A stretch of DNA of 5,162 bases from Candidatus Nomurabacteria bacterium. GTDB lineage: Bacteria; Patescibacteriota; Minisyncoccia; Phycocordibacterales; UBA9973. The position numbers and the translations under genes were made by a program. Below the pieces are notes generated by a model that saw nothing but the letters and a program-made list of their open reading frames with translations, ran no database searches and was not told where the DNA came from. The stretch is from NCBI GenBank assembly GCA_021413565.1, contig JAIOQC010000040.1, forward strand, positions 1 to 5,162. Reading direction: 5' to 3'. Shown here one piece after another: positions 1-5,162 of the stretch (its first letter is position 1; each line of letters opens with the position of its first letter).

Positions 1-1
1 C

Positions 2-1348
2 ATTCAATCTCAAGATAATTTTATTTCAATTGCTGGGCGTGTGATGATTATTCGTGGCCAAGGAGCAATACTCTTTATTGTTATCCAAGATGGCGCTAGT
101 AAATTACAAGCAGTTTTGAAAAAAGATATTCTTCCTGAGGAAATTTTCAATACATTTGTAGCAACTGTTGATAATGGTGATTTTATTTCTGTTACAGGGT
201 CACTCTTTGTGACTGATCGTGGTGAGCAAAGTATTTTAATACAAGATTGGAAAATGGCCACAAAATCTCTTTTGCCACTTCCTGATAAATGGCACGGATT
301 ACAAGATGTTGAAGAAACTTACCGTAAAAGATATTTAGATATTGCAATGGACAATTCTGTCTATAATCGCTTTGTCCTACGGTCAAAAATTATAAAAGGT
401 GTGCGTGCATATTTAGATGAAAAAGATTTTTTGGAAATTGAGACACCGATATTGCAAAATCAAGCAGGTGGTGCGATGGCCAAGGTTTTTGAGACTCATC
501 ACAACGACCTTGATATACCAATGGTTCTCCGCATAGCTCTCGAACTTGAACACAAAATAGTTATGGCTGGTGGCTACGAGCGTATTTATGAGATTGGCAA
601 GATGTTCCGCAATGAAGGTTCTGACCCAACCCATATCCAAGAGTTCACAATGATTGAATGGTACGCCGCTTATCAAACACTAGAAACAAATATTCAATGG
701 ACCGAAGAAATGCTCCAGAAGATTGCTCGTGAGGTGGTTGGCAAAACTGCATTTACTGTTTATGACAAAGAGGGTAATGGTACTGAAGTGAATTTCGATG
801 GTGTGTGGCCACGAGTATCTTTTTCTCAATTACTAAGAGATAATGCAAATATTGATAGTCAAAATATAACTATTGAAGAAGCACGCATTGAAGCAATTAA
901 ATGGGGTATGCCAGAAGAGGAAGCCAAGACAACTGGACGAGGTAATTTGCTAGACCATATTTACAAAAAGTCTTCACGACCTAAAATTATTAATCCAACC
1001 TTTGTGATTAATTTCCCTGGTGATTTGAAACCTTTGGCTCAACAAAATAATGATGGTACTGCACAAGTAGCACAACTCGTAATTGCTGGTGCAGAAATTA
1101 CTAATCAGTATGCAGAATTGGTAGACCCAGTTGCACAGCGAGAACTATTGGTTGCTCAAGCGAAAGCCAAAGAGGGTGGTGATGAAGAAGCAATGAATAT
1201 TGATGAAAGATTTCTAACTGCGATGGAGCATGGAATGCCACCAATGACTGGATTCGGTATGGGTATCGATAGACTAGTTGCAATACTCACAGAGCAGAAG
1301 AATTGTCGTGATGTGATTTTCTTTCCTATAATGAGACCAAAAGAATAA
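2..1348 (+). CDS. lysS: Lysyl-tRNA synthetase, class II (5' end missing)
   Basis: This enzyme charges tRNA-Lys with lysine in the cytoplasm, using ATP. The frame is open from base 2, so 448 residues are visible and roughly 50 N-terminal residues lie outside; the GTG at 41 is inside the OB-fold and is not the start. The visible part begins in the anticodon-binding OB-fold (SIAGRVM...VIQDGASKLQAVLKKD). The class II catalytic core follows: motif 1 (FLEIETPIL, 428-454), motif 2 (FRNEG, 605-619, followed by EFTMIEWYAAY), and motif 3 (GFGMGIDRL, 1250-1276, followed by RDVIFFPIMRP). The lysine-pocket segment NQYAEL keeps the N and E of the usual NxFxEL, with Tyr for Phe. The stop is TAA, and a strong hairpin terminator follows 15 bases later. 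No frame break is seen. Family identity is very secure; assignment to lysine rather than Asp or Asn rests on the overall wording. Confidence 0.96.
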   Translation: MQSQDNFISIAGRVMIIRGQGAILFIVIQDGASKLQAVLKKDILPEEIFNTFVATVDNGDFISVTGSLFVTDRGEQSILIQDWKMATKSLLPLPDKWHGLQDVEETYRKRYLDIAMDNSVYNRFVLRSKIIKGVRAYLDEKDFLEIETPILQNQAGGAMAKVFETHHNDLDIPMVLRIALELEHKIVMAGGYERIYEIGKMFRNEGSDPTHIQEFTMIEWYAAYQTLETNIQWTEEMLQKIAREVVGKTAFTVYDKEGNGTEVNFDGVWPRVSFSQLLRDNANIDSQNITIEEARIEAIKWGMPEEEAKTTGRGNLLDHIYKKSSRPKIINPTFVINFPGDLKPLAQQNNDGTAQVAQLVIAGAEITNQYAELVDPVAQRELLVAQAKAKEGGDEEAMNIDERFLTAMEHGMPPMTGFGMGIDRLVAILTEQKNCRDVIFFPIMRPKE

Positions 1349-1362
1349 ATAATATAAAAATT

Positions 1363-1403
1363 AAAATAGGATGTCTTGCCAAAGCAAGACATCCTATTTT
1401 TTT
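1363..1403. terminator. Bidirectional rho-independent terminator between lysS and the convergent small gene
   Basis: A perfect 17-bp inverted repeat is present: left arm AAAATAGGATGTCTTGC (1363-1379), loop CAAA (1380-1383), right arm 1384-1400. On the plus strand seven T's (1397-1403) close the structure. On the minus strand the A's at 1363-1366 and the A-rich stretch upstream give the matching U-tract. It starts 15 bases after the lysS stop and ends 4 bases before the stop of the minus-strand gene, so one hairpin plausibly ends transcription from both sides. Confidence 0.93.
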
Positions 1404-1406
1404 GAT

Positions 1407-1601
1407 TCATCCGAAAAAAGATGATTCTCTAAATTCGGGGTTACGAGTTTTCTCAAGATATTTTAGTTGGAATTCTTTTAGTCCATAGTTTTCCATTCTA
1501 TCAATAACTTTAGTTAAGGGATCTTCGTTATTTTTAGTGTAGAAATTAATTTCTACCGAAGATTCATTTTCTCGTTTTGGTAATTGCACATGCTTTGCCA
1601 T
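1407..1601 (-). CDS. Small hypothetical protein, 64 aa, convergent to lysS
   Basis: I do not recognise this 64-residue protein (begins MAKHVQLPKRENESS, ends ESSFFG). It is highly charged, with a Lys/Glu-rich middle (DPLTKVIDRMENYGLKEFQLKYLEK) likely to form one amphipathic helix, and it has no membrane segment, signal peptide, Cys pair or known motif that I can see. The ATG at 1601 is the first start after an in-frame TAA at 1617-1619. Three things support a real gene: a good promoter ending about 17 bases upstream, a stop just before a bidirectional terminator, and its own transcription unit between lysS and the mraZ operator. No Shine-Dalgarno is visible in the short leader. Role unknown; it could be a small lineage-specific protein. 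Confidence 0.7.
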   Translation of the reverse strand: MAKHVQLPKRENESSVEINFYTKNNEDPLTKVIDRMENYGLKEFQLKYLEKTRNPEFRESSFFG

Positions 1602-1624
1602 GGTGTACTTGTTTGATTAAACAT

Positions 1625-1653
1625 AGAATACAACAAAAATACTTGATTGTCCA
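1625..1653 (-). promoter_or_regulatory. Sigma-70-type promoter of the small minus-strand gene
   Basis: On the minus strand there is a -35 box TGGACA (plus coordinates 1648-1653, 5 of 6 to consensus), a 17-base spacer (1631-1647), and a -10 box TATTCT (1625-1630, 4 of 6). The transcript would start near 1618, leaving a leader of about 17 bases before the ATG at 1601. The -35 box overlaps a degenerate DnaA-like 9-mer. Confidence 0.6.
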
Positions 1654-1668
1654 CTGACTCTTTATTAG

Positions 1669-1677
1669 TTATCCACA
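1669..1677 (+). promoter_or_regulatory. Consensus DnaA box
   Basis: TTATCCACA is an exact match to the strong DnaA box consensus. A weaker relative, TTGTCCACT (7 of 9), lies 22 bases upstream at 1647-1655, two helical turns away on the same face. The exact site sits between the minus-strand promoter and the first MraZ box, so bound DnaA could touch either promoter. Two boxes with no DnaA-trio or unwinding element are too few for an origin, so a regulatory role is the better reading, and a chance match is not excluded. Confidence 0.45.
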
Positions 1678-1685
1678 GTTTAAAG

Positions 1686-1750
1686 TGGGATAGGGGTTTG
1701 TGTTGTGGGATGAAGTGGTTTATAATTAAATGTAGTGGGATGAAGTGGGC
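1686..1750 (+). promoter_or_regulatory. MraZ operator: five phased TGGGN-type boxes
   Basis: TGGGA occurs at 1686, 1706 and 1736, TGGTT at 1716 and TGGGC at 1746. All five start on one 10-base grid (slots 0, 2, 3, 5, 6). Inside each pair the spacer is 5 bases, the arrangement reported for E. coli MraZ (TGGGN repeats with 5-nt spacers); the flanking AAGTGG wording also recalls the AAAGTG boxes of mollicutes. The two pairs form a near-direct repeat: 1701-1720 and 1731-1750 agree at 17 of 20 positions. The array lies upstream of mraZ and brackets its promoter, which fits autorepression of the dcw cluster by the ring-shaped MraZ oligomer. Confidence 0.85.
1698..1726 (+). promoter_or_regulatory. 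Promoter of the mraZ/dcw operon
   Basis: A perfect -10 box TATAAT (1721-1726) lies 17 bases after a -35-like TTGTGT (1698-1703, shares TTG). Predicted start of transcription is near 1733, leaving a leader of about 60 bases. Two MraZ boxes occupy the -10/-35 spacer and two cover the start site and early leader, so bound MraZ would block RNA polymerase. Confidence 0.7.
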
Positions 1751-1793
1751 TAAGTCATTTTTAATAAAATGAACGCATCTCGCATAATTATTT

Positions 1794-2255
1794 ATGTTAA
1801 TCGGAGAATATACACACACATTAGATGACAAGAACCGACTATCACTGCCGGTAAAATTCCGCAAAGAAATGGGGAAGAGTGTTGTTGTTGCTCCAGGTCT
1901 TGATAATTGTCTTTCAATTTTTACGGCAAACGAATGGAATAAGGTTGCAAGTAAACTCTCAGACTCATCTATGCTTACAAGTGATAACAGAAGTTTTTCG
2001 AGATTTATGTTTGGACAAGCAGTGTCTACTGATGTAGATGCAAACGGCCGAATATTAATCCCGGAAAATTTAAGAGTTCGTTCAGGCCTTACCAATCATG
2101 TTGTAGTTATCGGAGTTCAGAACCGCGCAGAAATCTGGAATGAAAAGGCATGGATTGCCTATAAAAAAGTTGTTGAAAAACAGGCAGACGCATTCCGGTA
2201 CTCAAAGATGAATCAATCGATGGATTACAAATCCTCTCGGGTGACATTGTTATAG
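1794..2255 (+). CDS. mraZ: Transcriptional regulator MraZ with an aberrant C-terminal tail
   Basis: MraZ is a DNA-binding protein built of two SpoVT/AbrB-like half-domains that assembles into a ring and represses its own dcw operon. Both hallmark DxxxR segments are present: DDKNRLSLP (residues 11-19) and DANGRILIP (residues 82-90). The start MLIGEY is typical of the family. ATG 1794 is the only possible start, since an in-frame TAA stands at 1785-1787; no Shine-Dalgarno is visible. Residues 1 to about 133 read as normal MraZ, ending in a helix (WIAYKKVVEKQADA). Residues 134-153 look unlike MraZ because this DNA encodes the N-terminus of RsmH in the -1 frame. The natural tail and stop therefore appear to be missing. 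The gene is first in the cluster, directly behind its phased operator. Confidence 0.93.
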   Translation: MLIGEYTHTLDDKNRLSLPVKFRKEMGKSVVVAPGLDNCLSIFTANEWNKVASKLSDSSMLTSDNRSFSRFMFGQAVSTDVDANGRILIPENLRVRSGLTNHVVVIGVQNRAEIWNEKAWIAYKKVVEKQADAFRYSKMNQSMDYKSSRVTLL

Positions 2256-3076
2256 ATGGCACACTCGGTGGTGGAGGACATACTTTTGAGATTGTGGAGA
2301 GATTTGGTAGTGGTGTAAAAATTATTGGACTTGATTTAGATTCTGATGCTAAGGATCGTGCGAAGGCAGTTTTAGGGGATATACCTTGTGATGTTGTCTT
2401 TCGTACAATTGCATTTCAGGATATGGATGTCGTTCTTAATGAATTAAATATCCCACATGTTGATCGAATATTACTTGATTTAGGGCTCAGTTCATTTCAA
2501 TTAGACATTTCAGGTAGAGGTTTCTCTTTTTCAAAAGATGAGCCACTACTCATGACAATGAAGAAGAACCCTACAGATAGTGATTTAACAGCTACTGACA
2601 TAGTCAATACTTGGGAAGAAAAAAGTCTAGCAGATATCATTTATGGTTTTGGCGAAGAGAAATATTCTAGAAGAATTGCCAAAGCAATAGTTGAAGCCCG
2701 TAAAGATAAAAGAATTGAGACTACTTTTGACCTCGTAGAGATAATCGACAAAGCTGTCGGTAAATCATATAGAGGATTAAAGATTCACCCCGCTACAAGA
2801 ACCTTTCAGGCTTTACGCATAGCAGTCAACAGTGAACTTTCTGGGCTAGAGACGGCAATACAAAAAGGATTTAATTACTTATCTACTGGGGGACGTATGG
2901 CAATCATTACATTCCACAGTCTCGAAGATAGAATTGTAAAAAGAGCCTTCGTTGTAATCAAAGAAAAAGGAAATGCAAATATTATTACAAAAAAACCAAT
3001 TATACCAAGTGAAGAAGAACGCATTATTAACCCACGCTCTCGAAGCGCAAAATTAAGAATAATAGAAAAAATATGA
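2192..3076 (+). CDS. rsmH: 16S rRNA (cytosine-1402-N4)-methyltransferase RsmH, start codon missing
   Basis: RsmH methylates N4 of C1402 in the ribosomal P-site region of 16S rRNA, using S-adenosylmethionine. Family segments run in order from base 2192: IPVLKDESIDGL (normal N-terminus), the SAM-binding loop DGTLGGGGHT (2255-2284), LLDLGLSS (from 2471), RGFSF, YGFGEEKYSRRIAKAI, HPATRTFQALRI (from 2786), FHSLEDR (2912-2932) and a closing NPRSRSAKLRIIEK. From 2192 it has about 294 residues, close to full family length. The frame has no ATG, GTG or TTG between the TGA at 2174-2176 and the conserved start region; the first is GTG 2294, inside the Rossmann fold, which would delete the SAM loop. ATT 2192 marks where homology begins and is not claimed as a proven start. 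The stop overlaps ftsL by ATGA. Confidence 0.93.
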   Translation: MPVLKDESIDGLQILSGDIVIDGTLGGGGHTFEIVERFGSGVKIIGLDLDSDAKDRAKAVLGDIPCDVVFRTIAFQDMDVVLNELNIPHVDRILLDLGLSSFQLDISGRGFSFSKDEPLLMTMKKNPTDSDLTATDIVNTWEEKSLADIIYGFGEEKYSRRIAKAIVEARKDKRIETTFDLVEIIDKAVGKSYRGLKIHPATRTFQALRIAVNSELSGLETAIQKGFNYLSTGGRMAIITFHSLEDRIVKRAFVVIKEKGNANIITKKPIIPSEEERIINPRSRSAKLRIIEKI

Positions 3077-3396
3077 GCAATGCAAAAATAATTACAAAGA
3101 GTATCGTAGAAAATAGTCAAACACAACTAACGATTTTTCGTGCACTCATTGCATCACTGGTTCTACTTTCTATTGTTTATATTTATCTAATTGGTTCAAT
3201 CACATTCAATGTTTTGGCTCGTAAGTCACTCAATGCAACTGTGCATGTGCTTGGGACTCATGTTAGTGAACTTGAATTAACTTATTTAAACGCAACAAGT
3301 GGCATAAATAAGGATTATGCTTACTCTCTAGGTTTTGTCGATATACAAAAAAATATATTTGCTACACGTGAAGCTCCTCGTGTTGCTGTTCGATAA
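3073..3396 (+). CDS. ftsL: FtsL-like cell division membrane protein
   Basis: This 107-residue protein has the FtsL plan: a short cytoplasmic N-terminus (1 to about 19), one transmembrane helix (about 20-42, [23 protein letters not shown]), then an extracytoplasmic stretch likely to form a coiled coil (about 50-78). The tail contains an LGF segment (86-88), common in FtsL and FtsB proteins. FtsL helps assemble the FtsQLB complex that activates septal peptidoglycan synthesis. Its sequence is too divergent for direct recognition, so the call leans on topology, size and position between rsmH and ftsI, the standard place for ftsL. Its ATG overlaps the rsmH stop (ATGA) and its TAA overlaps the ftsI ATG by one base (TAATG), so translation is probably coupled on both sides. 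Confidence 0.8.
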   Translation: MSNAKIITKSIVENSQTQLTIFRALIASLVLLSIVYIYLIGSITFNVLARKSLNATVHVLGTHVSELELTYLNATSGINKDYAYSLGFVDIQKNIFATREAPRVAVR

Positions 3397-4748
3397 TGAA
3401 TGTTTCAACATTTCAATCTAGAATAAGAGTTGTATCAGTTGTTATATGTTTTCTTTCTTTAATTTTAATTGGAAAACTTTTCTATATTCAAGTAATCCAT
3501 AAAAATTTATATACACAAAGAGCCGACAAACAATACGCTACACCAGCGGGTGACATGTTTACTCGTGGTTCAATATTCTTCTCTAAAAAAGATTCATCAT
3601 TAGTTGCTGCTGGTGCAGTATCTTCTGGTTTCAAAGTTGCTATTAATGCCAAGAATATAACTTCACCTGAAGTTGTTTATGAGGGGCTTGATCCATATAT
3701 GGAAATGGAGAAAGATATTTTTATAACAAAAGCACTTAAAAAAACTGATCCATACGAAGAAGTAGCACATCATTTAACACAAGAACAAGCCAATGCTATT
3801 ACGGCACTTAATTTATCGGGTGTATCTATCTTTAAAGATAATTGGCGTTTCTATCCAGGTAAATCATTGGCCTCTCACACTCTGGGGTTTATTGCATTTA
3901 AAGGCAAAGAGCGTGTCGGTCAATATGGTCTTGAGCGTTTTTACAATAAAACTCTTTCGAGGCCAAATGATGAAGCCTATTTGAATTTTTTTGCAGAAGT
4001 TTTTTCTAATCTAAAAGATAGAATGGCTGGTGAAAACAGTACGGGTGATATTGTTACAACAATTGAACCTACTACTCAGCATACTTTGGAATCTGAACTA
4101 TTAAACACCTTAGACAAATGGGATGCTGATCAGGTTGCAGGTATTATTATGAACCCACAAACAGGTGAAATATATGCAATGTCTGGAATGCCTGATTTTG
4201 ATTTGAATAATTTTGGTGAAGTAGATAATGTTGCTGTTTATCGTAATCCATTAGTTGAGAATGTATTTGAATTTGGTTCAGTTATCAAGCCACTTGTAGT
4301 AGCCGCAGGGTTAGATGCCAATGTGATTACACCTAGTACAACATATTTAGACAAAGGTTTTGTGGTGGTAAATACTAAGCAAATAAATAACTTTGACAAA
4401 AAGGGTCGCGGTGTTGTTTCAATGCAAGCAGTACTTGATCAGTCACTCAATACCGGAATGGTATTTATTGAGAGCAAACTTGGTCATGATAAGTTTCGTT
4501 CATATATGAAATCTTATGGTATTGGAGAAAAAACAGGAATTGATTTACCAAATGAGACATCAGGTTTGATTAAAAACCTTGAAAGTCCTCGTGATATTGA
4601 ATATGCCAACGCAGCATTCGGACAAGGAATTGCACTGACACCTATTGAAGCCATTCGTGCTTTTTCAGTTCTTGGAAACGGTGGTAACTTGGTGACTCCG
4701 CATTTAGTTAAACAAATTCGATACAAGAATGCTTACTCATGTGTTTGA
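3396..4748 (+). CDS. ftsI: Division transpeptidase FtsI (PBP3), N-terminal and central part; frame broken near its end
   Basis: FtsI is the septal class B penicillin-binding protein that cross-links peptidoglycan through its D,D-transpeptidase domain. There is one N-terminal membrane anchor (about residues 11-33) and a dimerization/pedestal domain with the family turn FTRGSIFF (55-62) and the stretch [13 protein letters not shown]. The transpeptidase domain follows, with SVIK (catalytic Ser295, Lys298; codon 4278-4280) and SLN (350-352). From residue 445 the reading frame fails: after IRYKN it gives AYSCV and a TGA at 4746-4748, whereas the DNA just downstream encodes the rest of the same domain in the +1 frame. 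As it stands this product lacks the essential KTG box. An estimated 20-30 residues between IRYKN and MLTHVF are also missing. TAATG overlap with ftsL implies coupled translation. Confidence 0.92.
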   Translation: MNVSTFQSRIRVVSVVICFLSLILIGKLFYIQVIHKNLYTQRADKQYATPAGDMFTRGSIFFSKKDSSLVAAGAVSSGFKVAINAKNITSPEVVYEGLDPYMEMEKDIFITKALKKTDPYEEVAHHLTQEQANAITALNLSGVSIFKDNWRFYPGKSLASHTLGFIAFKGKERVGQYGLERFYNKTLSRPNDEAYLNFFAEVFSNLKDRMAGENSTGDIVTTIEPTTQHTLESELLNTLDKWDADQVAGIIMNPQTGEIYAMSGMPDFDLNNFGEVDNVAVYRNPLVENVFEFGSVIKPLVVAAGLDANVITPSTTYLDKGFVVVNTKQINNFDKKGRGVVSMQAVLDQSLNTGMVFIESKLGHDKFRSYMKSYGIGEKTGIDLPNETSGLIKNLESPRDIEYANAAFGQGIALTPIEAIRAFSVLGNGGNLVTPHLVKQIRYKNAYSCV

Positions 4749-5025
4749 AGCATATGATAATGGTACTCATAAATTTGATCATTATAGTGTTGCCACAAAG
4801 ACAGGTACTGCGCAAGTGGCAATGGACAATGGAAAAGGGTATTATACAGACCGAAACATGCACTCATTCTTTGGTTACTTTCCATCATACAATCCTAAAT
4901 TTATAGTATTCTTGTATGTTAAGTATCCAAAAGGTGTGATATATTCGTCTCAGACATTGATTCCACCTTTTGTAAATATCACTAAATTCTTATTGAATTA
5001 TTATGATGTTCCACCAGATAGATAA
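4729..5025 (+). CDS. ftsI: FtsI transpeptidase domain, C-terminal fragment carrying the KTG box
   Basis: These 98 codons continue the transpeptidase domain of the preceding gene. [11 protein letters not shown] holds the KTG triad (codons 4798-4806), followed by the class B PBP pattern [25 protein letters not shown] and a C-terminal helix ([14 protein letters not shown]). It cannot fold or act alone. The ATG at 4729 is probably an internal methionine: the in-frame codon before it, AGA, reads as R in a plausible native RMLTHVF. It overlaps the end of the upstream fragment by 20 bases in a different frame. The fragment is best read as the end of ftsI cut off by a deletion-type frame break, not a separate gene. 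Confidence 0.9.
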   Translation: MLTHVFEAYDNGTHKFDHYSVATKTGTAQVAMDNGKGYYTDRNMHSFFGYFPSYNPKFIVFLYVKYPKGVIYSSQTLIPPFVNITKFLLNYYDVPPDR

Positions 5026-5048
5026 AAGAGGGTAGCATAATATATTAT

Positions 5049-5162
5049 ATGAATAGTAAAAAAATTTTCAAAAATATAATAGTTATAATTACTACTTGGC
5101 AATCCAAGATGGTTCTTTTGCGTTATCGCCCGAAAATTATTGCAATTACTGGCTCAGTCGGC
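5049..5162 (+). CDS. murF: Mur ligase, probably MurF (first 38 codons; runs off the window)
   Basis: MurF adds D-Ala-D-Ala to UDP-MurNAc-tripeptide with ATP, the last cytoplasmic step of the precursor peptide. The frame from ATG 5049 stays open to the window end. It begins MNSKKIFKNIIVIITTW, a basic then hydrophobic helix, and reaches IIAITGSVG at residues 31-38, the start of the Mur ligase P-loop (TGSxGKT; the GKT lies beyond the edge). The TGS form is more typical of MurF than the TGTNGKT of MurC/D/E. Only about 34 residues precede the P-loop, where E. coli MurF has about 100, so the usual UDP-substrate-binding domain is absent. It follows ftsI by 23 bases in the same orientation. An SD-like AGAGGG (5027-5032) stands 16 bases before the ATG, too far to be a standard site. 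MurE or another Mur-like ligase is a less likely reading. Confidence 0.78.
   Translation, partial: MNSKKIFKNIIVIITTWQSKMVLLRYRPKIIAITGSVG

Noticed and set aside
41..43. GTG as the start of lysS
   Set aside because: The frame is open upstream and encodes SIAGRV, the normal beginning of the LysS OB-fold, so the gene extends past the window edge.
1602..1793. Replication origin in the divergent spacer
   Set aside because: There is only one exact and one weak DnaA box, and no dnaA or dnaN neighbour. The control region is fully explained by two promoters and the MraZ operator.
1769..1828. Short 19-codon leader ORF overlapping the mraZ start
   Set aside because: It overlaps the conserved mraZ N-terminus out of frame and has neither a ribosome site nor a recognisable peptide. 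Probably chance.
1553..2095. 180-codon open frame on the minus strand across the mraZ upstream region
   Set aside because: It is antisense to the first two-thirds of a well-recognised mraZ and to its operator, has no family-like segments, and conflicts with the better-supported 64-residue gene in an overlapping region.
2163..2180. Programmed -1 frameshift on the A-runs to make a MraZ-RsmH fusion
   Set aside because: There is no canonical X XXY YYZ heptamer in the MraZ frame. Slippage on the first A-run would hit the TGA at 2174-2176, and MraZ-like sequence continues past the second run to about residue 133. Loss of sequence explains the junction better.
2294..2296. GTG as the true start of rsmH
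   Set aside because: It lies after the SAM-binding loop GTLGGGGHT. Starting here would remove a required motif that is clearly encoded in frame just upstream.
3793..3984. 63-codon plus-strand open frame inside ftsI
   Set aside because: It is a shadow in another frame of the ftsI pedestal-domain coding sequence.
5036..5050. TATATTATAT as a -10 box for a separate murF promoter
   Set aside because: There is no credible -35 at the right distance, such AT-rich runs are common here, and the 23-base gap fits co-transcription with ftsI.

Overview
The window is AT-rich bacterial DNA. It carries the 3' part of a lysyl-tRNA synthetase gene followed by the start of a division and cell wall (dcw) cluster: mraZ, rsmH, ftsL, ftsI and the first codons of a murF-like ligase. 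The dense packing, an ftsL analogue of about 107 residues, a Mur ligase with almost nothing before its P-loop, the lack of clear Shine-Dalgarno sites and the LysS wording all fit a Patescibacteria (CPR) genome, probably Parcubacteria-like. This placement rests on remembered family resemblance, not a search. TGA is used as a stop (rsmH, the minus-strand gene), so the TGA-glycine code of some CPR lineages does not apply.

Layout. Positions 2-1348 are lysS, open at the left edge. A perfect 17-bp hairpin with a T-run (1363-1403) ends lysS and also serves a small convergent gene of unknown function on the minus strand (1407-1601), which has its own promoter. The divergent spacer 1602-1793 holds that promoter, a consensus DnaA box, and a clear mraZ control region: five TGGGN/TGGTT repeats on a strict 10-bp grid, with a TATAAT promoter embedded among them. 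The cluster then runs in one direction: mraZ from 1794, rsmH to 3076, ftsL 3073-3396 (4-bp overlap), ftsI from 3396 (1-bp overlap), and a murF-like gene from 5049 to the right edge.

Working together: MraZ is the cluster's repressor and probably binds the phased boxes. RsmH methylates 16S rRNA. FtsL and FtsI belong to the septal cell wall machinery, and MurF makes the peptidoglycan precursor.

The most notable observation is that two of these genes are broken in the same way. At about 2190 the end of mraZ runs straight into the rsmH coding frame, so mraZ loses its normal tail and rsmH loses its start codon. At about 4728 ftsI loses an estimated 20-30 residues and changes frame, which cuts the KTG box off from the SxxK and SxN motifs. 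Both junctions look like short out-of-frame deletions, possibly at microhomology. They are either assembly errors or strain-variant collapses, or, less likely, real lesions in essential genes. I see no mobile element, CRISPR array, tRNA or rRNA, and no convincing undescribed multi-gene system.
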